From the NCBI RefSeq assembly GCF_000499845.2, contig NC_023755.2, positions 3,276,087 through 3,340,086 of the forward strand: a stretch of 64,000 nucleotides of DNA, written 5' to 3'. A program made the position numbers and the translations under genes. Below are positions 1 through 11,000 of the stretch, piece after piece. This DNA is from Phaseolus vulgaris (taxonomy: Eukaryota > Streptophyta > Magnoliopsida > Fabales > Fabaceae). Under the pieces are notes generated by a model. The model was not told the origin of the DNA and ran no database searches. It saw only the letters and a list, made by a program, of their open reading frames with translations. Every line of letters starts with the position of its first letter. Positions within the stretch are counted from its first letter, which is position 1.

Positions 1-942
1 ATGGTTGTCATTAGCAACATCAGGTATTCCATTGTCAGAACAAACTACTATAAATATGTTTTACGCCCATTTTTCTACTATCTTGGTATTTTTACAGTAT
101 TGGACATCCCACCAAGAGAATAGAAGTTGTGAATAGATGAATGTATTCCGAGTTATTTTCATGTTTTAGTTGTGTGTCTAAACAATGTAGTTTTTCCCAA
201 TTATAACGCATAATAATTTGAAACTGACTGACTTTCTTGGTTAGTTATCGTAGTTTTAGGAATGAAATACCCTGCACTGCTATGAAAAAAATTTGGAGTA
301 CATATGTTATTGGAAATCTAAGAAAACTGCAGCTGTGACCCAGCCGAAAGTTTGTGATGGTATACAAAATAGTATTTGAAACGTGCTGTTATTTTTATCA
401 GTCTTAGGGGTTTGTCCATCCACTTTGTTTGGTAAATGAAATACTCTATTGATAGTTAGGTTTTTGGTCGCTCAAAATTTTATATCTTTTTCAAATTAGT
501 CTCTAATATCTATTAACATTATTTCCGTTACCAAATGGTATTTTGTTTTTCACTTGGTCTCTCTAAAGAAGGCTTATTTAGTAAGGAAAATTGTTTTATA
601 AGGGGTATGTTTAGAGGGCAAAGAGTTTAATTAAGCCTAACTTTTTAAACAAAGAACTAGACCACAACAACAAGGATAAGATAATAACGGAACCTTTTCT
701 GATACCAACAATGGGATTCCAGAAAATCCTTTTCATGCAATTGACAATGAAGAGAAACTGGTACCCTATTCCAAAGTAGCTTCCAGCTGGAAAAACTTGT
801 GATTTCAAGCAGGAAAAATTATCTTGTCACAGTTGCAAAATTTGCGGATCATGAGGATCTCTACTACTTAGCAAAACAAAACAAAAAGCAAAAGAACAAA
901 AACAAGAAAACCTCTTATTAAGGATTTGCCTTTTTTTTTCAG
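1..942 (+). other. intronic or upstream DNA of the RETICULATA-like gene
   Basis: No exon can be assigned with confidence here. The stretch precedes the acceptor of the exon at 943 and is probably intron. Around 430-600 it carries wording like the dispersed 'tttagtccctcaa' repeats common in legume introns and intergenic DNA. Confidence 0.4.
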
Positions 943-1215
943 GTACCAGGTACTTGCAGGAATTATTGAGCAACGAATTCTTGAGCCATTACTACACCGA
1001 AACAAGCTTATACTAACCGCATCATACTTTACTATTAGAACTGCCAATACCTACTGGGGCTCGCTACTGTAAGATTATTGATTTAGCTCGATTAATCCTA
1101 TGAATATGTACCATTAAGCTTTTTCTTTCTTTTCTGCCTCATTATTTATTTCACATTTGTGAGTAGGTGGGTGGATTTTGCTCGATGGGTTGGAGTCCAG
1201 AAGAAAAAAGATTAA
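943..1215 (+). CDS. RETICULATA / RETICULATA-related (DUF3411-like) protein, last two exons only
   Basis: Two exons at the 3' end of a gene whose start lies outside the window. Exon A is 943-1068, after a T-rich tract ending in CAG and before a GTAAGA donor. Exon B is 1167-1215 and ends in TAA. They join in frame to give a C-terminus that includes YQVLAGIIEQRILEPLL, RTANTYWGSLLWVDFARW and GVQKKKD. This resembles the conserved C-terminal part of the chloroplast-envelope RETICULATA family, which affects leaf mesophyll structure and plastid metabolite supply. The family call is from memory of the signature; RUS/DUF647 was considered and fits less well. The splice structure is clear, the family assignment moderate. 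Confidence 0.55.
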
Positions 1216-2427
1216 GCATATTTTGTGCAATGCTGCATTGGTCAAAGAGCCCAAGTATATTGATTCATGGATACAACTTCAAATTGATGATTAAGTTTGC
1301 TCCCCTATATTTTGTTTCTCTTCCTGCCTTGTCTAAGCAAAATTGTACATTTGTAGGTAACGAACGTTGGCAAGCAAGAGTTATTTTTATGTAAAACTAA
1401 AAATGCTTTTGAGAGGTTTTTTACTCTAAAAGTTATATACTTTTTAATAAAAAAACACTCTCGGAAACACATGTATTTAAACAAGTCTTAAATAAACATT
1501 GATCATGTACAGGAACACATCTATCATCACTGGTACTTGCGACTTGCACTTATGTTGTTTGATCTTTGCATTTTATACAACCGGCAGTTATTTCTAATTG
1601 TTACTGTGCGTACTGAAATCAAATTGAATGAAAACTATTTTTGCGTGGCTCCTTAACAGCTATTGTCTTCTCCTTCTTTATCTTCCAATTACTCAACTAA
1701 TGTTGTCAGAATAGTACCTAGTACCTTCCTCTGGTAGTGGTTGTGATAGTGTTGGTAATGTCTTGGGAACCATGACAAGGTGTCAGAAGCAGGAAGAAGA
1801 AGAAAAGAAAAGGAAGGCAAATATGTGTAGAACATATTATTAAACTCAAACAAAAGAGTTACAAAACTTTATAAGATATAAGGGATATATTTATATCAAA
1901 GCCAAGTTACATAGGAAAAATATTTATAACCAGGACAGTTGTTTTTATGAGAATTGCGCCCTGGATTTGCAATAAACCTAAATCTCCTATATTCAAATAC
2001 CACATTGGATATAAGACAAAGATGGCAAATCTAAAGTCTTAAATTTTTTATATTTATTTTTCTATATTTCTTTTCTGTTCCATGCAGTTTATATGTTGGT
2101 AAGATGAGAATCAAATAATTTTTTTGCCTTTACATGTGTGGCTACAATTGAGGTTGGGGAAATTTGTTCTCCTCCCTCTATCATTTGCCTATGTCCAAGC
2201 TTAAAGACAAACATTCTGTTCAAAAATATAATAAACATTTATAAGGATTCAACACATATTATAAATGCTTTAGACTATGTATCAATACTGTCTATTCAAA
2301 CATTTCGTTTATGATATGAAGTATACGGGCAAGATGGTTGCGTATATTTGATCACACTTCTATTTGTTGAGGTCTATTGCTTATAAAATCAATCACGGTT
2401 GTTAAGTACATAATCAAAACTAAATAT
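1216..2427. other. 3' flank of the RETICULATA-like gene, no gene seen
   Basis: AT-rich DNA holding the presumed 3' UTR. No ORF with recognisable protein content and no resolved mobile element. Confidence 0.5.
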
Positions 2428-3552
2428 TGTTGAACCAAGTGGTGTTCAAACTTTGAAGAATCCAACCTCTTTGAAGGATGATGAAGCTTGACTGTGCTTG
2501 CTGTTGTTGTGTTGTCCTTTTAGATAGGATCTAGGGTAGATTTAATATGTAATCCACTCTTGATTGAATCCAAAGCATAAGCACTCTCAATCCTTTTAAA
2601 AGAAAAGTGTTTTTCAAACTAAGTGAAAAACAACCTGTTGTTTTGTTGAAACAACCGATTGTTTTATACTTAGGTGCTTTTAGAAAAGGTTGAAAACTGT
2701 TTTTCAAATGGTTGAGCTGTCAAAACCAAAACAACCGATTGATTCGTGGAAACAACCGATTGTTTGTTTTGGTACCATAACAGAAAATTATTTTGTGCTT
2801 TGACTAAGCTTTAAATGTTTTCTAACTGATTACGCTCTAGTTTTTAATGCTTTGACCAATCTTTAAATGTAATTAATAGTTTGTTAAGATTTGATAACAA
2901 ACAACATCTTTGAATATACAGAAAACAAATTTGAGTTTTTCACTGATTTTGCTTAAGAAAAAAAAATTGAGATTACTTAGAAATTGAGATTGATCAAAGA
3001 GTGTGAACTAGGATTTTCTGCTTGTATTGATTTCAGATTTGTTCTGTAACAAGTGTAATCCTTGTATCTGTTGAAAGAAACCTTGTGTGTTTGCTGAGAA
3101 GTGTTGTGTGTTCTTGAGGGGATCAAGATCAACATTCTTAGTGTTGGTGTGTTGATCAAAGGAAGTGTGTGTCTTGAAGGGTTCAAGGTCACTTCTTTGA
3201 TTGTGGTGTAAGTGATCTAGGTTTGATTGCTTAGTGGATTTCCTTAGTGGTTTCTGAGAAGACTGGATGTAGCTCTGGGTTTAGAGTGAACCAGTATAAA
3301 CCTCTGTGTGCATTCTTTCTATCCTTTAACTCTTTAAATTCAGTTTTGTTATTTGTGAACTGGTATAAACAACCGATTGTTTCTACGAAACAACTGATTG
3401 TTTTTCTGGTGCTGTGCTTTTTGCTTTGTGTTTTGAAAAACTGAATTCTTTATCAACTGATTCTTAAAGTAATTTCATTCAAGGCTGAAATGTTTTCGAA
3501 AACCCTCTTTAAACCATTCACCCCCCTCTGTTTAAAGTCATACATTCTAACA
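2428..3552 (+). mobile_element. solo LTR, 1125 bp, probably SIRE/Maximus-type copia
   Basis: The block starts TGTTGAACC and ends CTAACA (TG...CA). It is flanked by a perfect 5-bp target-site duplication, AATAT at 2423-2427 and 3553-3557. No internal coding region is present, so it is a solo LTR left by LTR-LTR recombination. It carries several copies of the motif ACAACCGATTGTT (about 2645, 2735, 2755 and 3368) and a GAACCAGTATAAA-like stretch near 3290. The structure is directly visible. The SIRE/Maximus label is pattern recognition and less sure. Confidence 0.85.
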
Positions 3553-3644
3553 AATATAAGTTCCATTAAAATTTGATCTAACAATTCCTTAATAGCATTG
3601 CTTTCATTCTTTAACAATGTTGGCTTCTTCTACTACTATGTTAT

Positions 3645-4694
3645 TGATGAATTTTTACGGCAAATGCACTGCGTTTGTCAAAAGTAATAATTGTCCCTAA
3701 GGACGGATATCGATCCCACAAGGAACCGTGAATTATCGAGTACAATAATCGCTAAATATAAAAACAGAACAATTAAACAATTAAAAGAGTTTTGAATTAA
3801 TTGTGTTGGCACTGATCAATAAGAAAACAAACAAAGAATTAGTTGTTTCAATTGAAAAAATAAGGATTAGTTTCATCTCTCTCACTCTCAAGTATTTTGA
3901 TTAGCATGTCAATATTAAGTTCTTTGATTGAAATTGATGCCCGTATAAAAATCATTTATATCGATTCCTCGCATATAAAATCCTTAAGAATGTCCCCTAA
4001 CTATCGATCCCTCGCATAATTATAAGAACAACTTAGAACGAAGCTCAGACGTTTAATAGCAATTAACATTTCAAGTCTATTCCTAGCACTCAAATATGTT
4101 AAGTATTGTTGTTTAGGTCCGAACCCTAAAAATACCTCCCGGTCAGATTTAAGATTCTCAATTTGTCACGGAAAATTAAAAGTAAAACAACAATACCAAT
4201 AATCAATCAAGAACTGAATATTAATATATAAAAGATCACCTCAATACATAAGAGTTTGAGCAGATTACTCCCAATCCCAAAGGGTAGAATTAGCCACGCA
4301 TACTTCTATCACCTTCCATTCTCCCAATTGGGCTACAATTCACTCTATGGTGTTTTCCTCTCAATCTGGCACCCTAAGGTTGAGCCTCTAGCCCTCTATT
4401 TATCCTAGTTTTCTAGGGTTAGGTTGTTTATTGTGTCGCGCTAATGGGCTAAATGATAAAACATAAAAAGGCCCAATCTTTCTTTGCATCCTTTTCCATT
4501 CTGGGACATTCTATCTTTATCTTTTTGGCTCAAATCATTCATCTTTAATCCAAATCTCCAATCTTCCTTAGAAATATGCAATTAAAAAGGTATAAATTCA
4601 TAAATTAGGGATTATTTTATATGTAAATTAGCAATAAATCCTCATAAGTGCCTATATTTTAATATGAAATATTACTGAAATTAGACACTTGTCA
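3645..4694 (-). mobile_element. second solo LTR, 1050 bp, gypsy (Tat/Athila-like)
   Basis: The ends are TGATGAATT and CACTTGTCA, flanked by a perfect 5-bp TSD, GTTAT at 3640-3644 and 4695-4699. Read on the minus strand it begins TGACAAGTGTC, like many gypsy LTRs, and contains the phrase (plus strand) GGACGGATATCGATCCCAC, which recurs in plant gypsy LTR ends. No internal genes remain. Lineage and orientation are inferred; the solo-LTR structure is directly visible. Confidence 0.82.
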
Positions 4695-4699
4695 GTTAT

Positions 4700-5212
4700 G
4701 GAAGCAAAACTTACATAGATTGAATGAACCTCTTTCTAAATATTTGCTAATATTCAGAAATAATAACTTTTCAATTCAATGTTAGTTGCAAACAATAAAT
4801 GGTTAAATCATTCAATTGTGTTATCATTCAGTGCGTCCAACCAACCCCAAATTGAAAACTTGTTGGTTTTAGTGAGGTTGAAAAAATTAAACATTTTAAG
4901 ATTGACAAGAATATGTTAATATCTTTGCTCAAAAGGTGAAGAGCAAAGATTCATACTTTTCATCTTCTCATTGGTGAATGCATGATCATTTTGAAAGATG
5001 TTGCACTACAATTAACTTTAGAAGTATACGGCAAAGCAGTTAATGGATCTACTTTGTATGATTGAGGAGAAATGTGTTTTAATTTTTTAGGGTTTATGCC
5101 CCCAATGGAGAAGTTTTAATTGATTTCACGATTAAATTAAAATGGTTAATAAATAATATGATTGTACTATTAGATGAACTAATTGAACATCAATTACACC
5201 AACACATATTTT
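4700..5212. other. intergenic DNA, nothing recognised
   Basis: AT-rich sequence between the second solo LTR and a tandem repeat. No coding or RNA feature seen. Confidence 0.5.
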
Positions 5213-5338
5213 AAGGTTGATTGGTGGAATACTTATGTTAGATAAATGTAGTAATAACATTCACTCAATGTATTTAAGGTTGATTGGTGGAATACTTATG
5301 TTAGATAAATGTAGTAATAACATTCACTCAATGTATTT
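5213..5338. repeat. 63-bp tandem duplication, two copies
   Basis: Units 5213-5275 and 5276-5338 read the same from AAGGTTGATTGG to ATGTATTT. Near-perfect identity suggests a recent local duplication. Confidence 0.9.
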
Positions 5339-5639
5339 ATCATCATTGTGTGACTTTGTAAAATAATATAGTCGGAGTTCTATTTGTTTAGAATTAATTG
5401 ATCTCTAGCTTAATTTTAGCCTACTTTAAGTTTTATTGGATATAGGAGTTTTGAGTCTTTGTTACCAAATCATGCCCACAAGGATGCAAGAATATGAACT
5501 TCTTGCATTGTCATTTAAAATTATAATATGACATCAAATTGATAATGTCCAAATGCAATTTGGTTTATGGCAACCATTTTCAAATTGTGTACATAATCTT
5601 CACAAACTTCATGAATAAACATGAGTATTCATGAGAGGA

Positions 5640-7090
5640 TGTAATGATACCAACTGAGTTGAAGAACCCTGTAGAATGAATTTTCCTTTAGTGATCGACA
5701 AAAACATGTTATTTTCTGTCAACCATTCCGAGGGTCTATCTAGCACAACACTGAATATTTGGAATGATTTCACGTATATTCAAAAATATTTTTATATGGA
5801 CAAAACTCCACACATGTTTGTGGTACATCGTCTTCAAGTACACAATGTCCACAACTATATGTCCATAACAATGAAGGAGTACTTTGTCTCTTAAATGTAG
5901 CTCCAACTCAGTTATATCCCAACAATTCGGCTTCACTTCAAGCTTTTCGTATCTTGTGCAAGTATTTGTCACTAAATTTGACACCAAGTTTTTCTTCACT
6001 TTTATAGTTCTCATCCCGATAAGCGTTCTGGATGATCGTCTTTGATCAGCCGATCTAAGGAGTGTTTGTTAGCGTCGTTTACATCCACTTATAAGAACTT
6101 TAAAAAAGGATTTTTTAAAGTATTGATAAAATGTGTTAGGAAGAAGTATTTTTTGATGATGATACATTCCTTTTTATTGGACGAGCAACCCCTCAAAATT
6201 CAATTCTTGGTCTTGCCATATGATGAAGTTGGAAAATTTTCAAGTTCTCTCGGTTTTAAATCAGTTGTTTTGAAAGCTTCCCACTTATAGTTTTCTAGGA
6301 ATCTACCTTTTCCCTAAACCAAGAAGAGATTTTATCGCTATGTATTTTTTCTGATATTGTTGTTTCTGTAAGTAAATTTGTACTCTGTTGAGTGTTTTCA
6401 TGAAATGCGGGTTTAATGACTTTCATTAATCTGAAAGGAAAGACTTATTTTCAAAAGTTGATGATGGGGCAAACACCTGGTGATGTTGAACCGAAAACTG
6501 AAGTTGAAGTCGTTACACCACCCAATTGAGTGGATCTTACACCTGAAGCTACTCTCGCATCGAGGCATAAAGAAAAAAAAAATAAGAAAAGGAATAGGAG
6601 TGGTTGACGTTCTCATTGTGACACCGAAAAGAATGTCATTAAAGAGGAGATTGTTGAGATGGTTGTTGAAAGGTTGAGCATGCATAATGAAATTGAAAAC
6701 ATGTGCAGAGGCTTGTTAGACATGTCTTTGTCCAATCATGTTGATCAAGGAAAATGTATTTGGTTGCAGAAAGAGTTGGATGAAACTCAACAATATGATA
6801 TAGAGGCTTGTTAGACATGTCTTTGTCAATCATGTTGATCAAGGAAAATGTATTCGATTGCAAAAAGAGTTGGATGAAACTCAACAATATGATATAGAGC
6901 AATATTGATTGGGTTTCACTAAAGCCCTTCAACACGCCAAATACTTGTACAAAATTTCTTTCGACGAAGGAAACTTTGATATACGAAAAGATTTTTATAA
7001 GAAAATCTTGTTGGAATTGAAGAGATTCCATGTGAGGAAGAAAGAGTTCAACAAGATGCCAACAATGCTAAGAATAATATCGTAAAAATA
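5640..7090 (+). pseudogene. decayed transposon-type ORF, possibly 'putative gypsy-type transposon' family
   Basis: Broken plus-strand reading frames give transposon-like peptides: NIWNDFTYIQKYFYMDKTP (about 5757), TYKNFKKGFFKVLIKC (about 6087), DEQPLKIQFLVLPYDEVG (about 6180), an acidic coiled stretch near 6640-6720, and FTKALQHAKYLYKISFDEGN (about 6917). Many stops and frameshifts separate them, so it is not functional. The order and style resemble legume uncharacterised transposon proteins (PF04195-like). I cannot name the family firmly. Confidence 0.4.
6707..6898. repeat. about 95-bp tandem duplication inside the decayed ORF
   Basis: AGAGGCTTGTTAGACATG starts at 6707 and again at 6802. 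The second copy lacks one C of the first (TTGTCCAAT versus TTGTCAAT) and has a few substitutions. It duplicates the peptide LQKELDETQQYDIE. Confidence 0.85.
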
Positions 7091-8071
7091 TAATAGTTGA
7101 TTTTATTTATCTTTTTGTTGTACTTTTGATCAATAGTTGTCAATACATATTTTGAGTAATAGGTGATGTTTTATTTCATTATTTTCTTCTTTCTCGGATT
7201 TTTGTTCTTCTTGACTTGAGTCGATACAATGATTCATTAAATCTAAATTTTTTTGACCATCTTTCGTCTCTCGACATTTAATTATTTAGTGACTTTAAAT
7301 AATATTGGTTGGCTGGATGATTAAAAATAATTTAAAATATTAAATAATCATTATTTAAAAAATGTTATTGTAAAAAACTAAATAAAGTAATATTGTTTAT
7401 AAGTTAACTTTTTATAACAATTACATAATTAAGAATATAAAAATATCTATTTTTATTATAAAATATTAAAATATTTATATTATAAAAAATATTTTAATAT
7501 AAATGTTTTTAGAAAAATTAAAAAGACTTAAAATTCAATCAAAATAGATAAAAATAAAAGGAGAAAAAAAAATTTCTTGTGTAAAATTTTGAAAAGTTAA
7601 ATAAATAATGTTCTCTGAACCACTAGTAGAATATTTTCCCTATGATAATAAAAATTGAAAAAAAATAAAAGTCTTGTCAATATATTATTAAATTTATAAA
7701 GAACTATATTCAGAAAAGTAATTATAAAATAAATAATTTTTATAATTTTATAACTATTATTTATTATAAATAGTTAATTAAATTTAAAAAGCAATTATAG
7801 AATATAACAAATAAAATAATAAAATGAATTATATTAATAAAAATAAAAATAAAAATAATAGTGAATTACGTATACTAACAATGCATAATATCTTTATTAA
7901 TAGTTATAAATATACAGTATATTCTACTTAATACAAACTGAGATAGTTTGTTTAAATAAATAAAAAAGTATATTAAAATAAAATTCTTGGGATAAGTTGA
8001 ACCCTGTATTTTTTAAGGTCACCCTTTGGTCTTTGTGTTCTGTCACTGAATTTGATTCCGTTCTCCAAACA
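7091..8071. promoter_or_regulatory. AT-rich upstream region of the F-box/WD40 gene
   Basis: About 1 kb of very AT-rich DNA with no coding signal. It must hold the promoter and 5' UTR of the gene starting at 8072, but I cannot pick out a TATA box or start site reliably. Confidence 0.4.
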
Positions 8072-11000
8072 ATGAACAGACATCAACGGGGTTTCACGGC
8101 GGCGGAGAAGGGTCCTTCTCCGGCGACCGCCAGCCAAATAAATAAACGGCGCCAAACTCCGACCAACATACTGTCTCTGGACCCCGACATCGTGTGCACC
8201 ATCTTCGCTTTCCTCGACATGTTCGACCTCGTTCGCTGCTCCCTCGTTTGCAAACTCTGGTACCTCACTCACTTCCACTCTCTTCCTTTTTTATGGCACG
8301 TGCTTTTCTGAAACTCGCGCGTGCGTATTTGTGAAGGAACGCCATCTTCGAGTCCCGGTCGCTGCGAGAGTTTTGTGAGAGGACCATGAAGAGTTCTTCG
8401 TCTGAATTTACCGAAAAGCCCTTGAGGGAGATTTTAGGAGAGGTGGCTATGAAGCAGCATAGATTGGCTCTTCAGTGTGGTCGCTTTTACGTTGATCAGT
8501 GGAAGGGTCATTCAACTACGTACCTAAATCTTCCCTTTACGCTTTAGTAATGTTTTCAATCTGTTTATTTTGCATAACAATTCATTCCGTGAACGTTAGC
8601 ACGAAAATGTGAAGAGATGCAAGTAACACCTAATCGAAGTTGCCAAAGATCATATATCTCAAAGAATAATAAGAAAGGACTTTCATACAATAAACTGTTG
8701 TGTAGTTGCTTGATTTGAAAATATACTATGAGAGTATGTAAACTTTCTTTATGTATAGAGCTAAAAATTTTCTAACAGACATAGTTGTACAAGTTTACAT
8801 TTACACATTGTTTACATAAAGTGAGCAAGTCGAGACATTATGATGTGTGTCATTTCAGCATTATGAAACTTTCTAGAATCTTCCATTGGGGTAATATTTG
8901 TAACATTGGGTTCAATATTCATTTGGGAGGCATTACTCTTTAAATGGTGCTTTTTCACTTGATAGTAAATGGTTGAATCGAATGTGGGTGATTTGGTATT
9001 TGGGAATTGGTGGTGTATCAGTGTGGATCTGTGTATTGTCCGAGTCCAAATGAGGCCCTAGTTTGTGGCCATAAGTGCCTGGCTTTCATTTAGTAATCCT
9101 TAAATAGAACATTAACATTCTGTTGACTATTATTCATGTTTTTGAAAATAGAAAACTTGAAGCACTTTTTGAAATTTTATTGAAGTGAATGTTAATGCTG
9201 GGATATTATTTGGCATGATTGTTCTGAGTTTCTTGGTAAGTAAAGAATTTTACTCCCATAGTTTTTGCTTACATTTATGTAGTAGCATTAGTTCCATGCT
9301 TTCAATACATCTGCTGCAACCATCATGGCTTCTCATAAAAATTGATGAATCTTTGGCCGTAATGTTGACTAATCCATATTCAGTGCATTCTTGCATGTTC
9401 TTTTGTGTGCATCTGTGTTATAAGTTCTCATCAAGTCAACATGCAAGATTTGTACTGATTTTCAATACTTACCTTTCAATTTAGGGTTGCTCAGTGCCGA
9501 ATGAAAATGGGCCTGCTAGTTACTGGCGTGGGTGATAAGGTATGGGTCGTATTTTATCTCCTACTTTTCCAATTTCTGATTCTTAAAAAGGTTCCTTCCC
9601 TAAGCTGCTGGCATAGCACAAGTTGTTTACTGTCTGTTCAAGAGATTATCAACTTCTGAACGTAGATTATAATTTATAACTGTTTGTCTTCCCTTGAGAC
9701 TTGCATGTCTCATACAAAGTACAAATTTACAATTATTAAGTTGATCACTTGGTTGTTATGAATAGCAGTACATCAATATACATCTCCACCTCTTTACAAG
9801 ACAAATATATGAAGATCTCACATTGATTTAAGAACTTGTATTTTATTATATGTAGCAACAAATTGACAATGTTATAAAGGGATAGGGACTTGGTTATTTT
9901 GGGGTGCCTAAGTCTCACACTAAAAAGTATGGGATCCTCTGTAGAGTATTTAAGTGTTTGGTTCTTCCCCAAGGGCTTGGGTGCATATAAATTGGTATCA
10001 GAATTGGTTGTTAGGGTCTTTAAAAGGGCTACGTTACGGAGGGTTCTGACTATTGAGAAAGTTGAGTGAAGTGTTACCAAGTGAAGTGTTCTACAGTACG
10101 AGACATCAACTATTTGGGGTTGTGCTATGATAGGGACTTAGGTATTATAGGATTCTAAGTCCCACATTGAGTAGTATATGGGATTCTCAATGGAGTATGT
10201 AGGTTCCTGGTTCTTCTCCTTAATAGCTAGATTTTGAGGGTGACTTCTCTAAGTGCTTGGGTACATATCACAAGGCAATCAACTAGCAATTGTTCCTCAA
10301 TTTGACATCATCATCTGATAATTTCTGAGGTAACAATTTAGTTCTGTTAAGCATCAAAAAAGAAAATACATGATTGGAATTTGAATTTATTTGCAGTATT
10401 GTAATTGTTTCTACTTATTATATTTGAGATATCATTATTCATAGTTAAAATGATAAAAATTCATTGTAGCACAGGAGTAAAAGACTATGGCTTCTTATTA
10501 TTTGAAGCTTCATTGGGCAGTATTATGATCTCATGTGTCAAGCCCTAATGGTTTAGAATATGATGGAAGGTCAGGTAGCTGGAAGGAAGCTTCTTATTTA
10601 CTGATGGTATCACTCTGGTTTAGGCTTTTTTTTCTTGTATCCAAATGGCTTCTTTCCTCCTTTATGATTATTATATGAATGATTGATCAATGTTGGAAGA
10701 TCACTGGGAATTTACTCTGGTTGAGGTTTGGAGCAGCTAAGAGGGATCATTTCCCTTGGGTAGATAGACTAACTTCTATATTAGATTGGAAGGGGTGGCT
10801 GTCCTAGGAATTTGGGGCATAAAAACCTTTGCTTTGTTGGCCATTGCTTGTATTGTTTAATGTGGACCTTAAGATAATGCTTCTAAATCTGTTCTTGGTA
10901 GATGCTCATAATAAATAAGTTATTAACAAGGAGACGCCTGAAGATGGAATGTTAAGTAGTACTTTTATGGTTTGCATATCAAATTTACGTAGATTTTTTT

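Noticed and set aside
611..808. Possible exon upstream of the RETICULATA-like exons (plus-strand peptide with NPFHAIDNEEKLVPYSKVA)
   Set aside because: Looks protein-like, but no acceptor/donor pair gives a frame joining the exon at 943, so it is not annotated.
2977..3444. Short ORFs such as the 65-codon frame at 3247
   Set aside because: They lie inside a solo LTR and arise from its repeated motif; no protein family resemblance.
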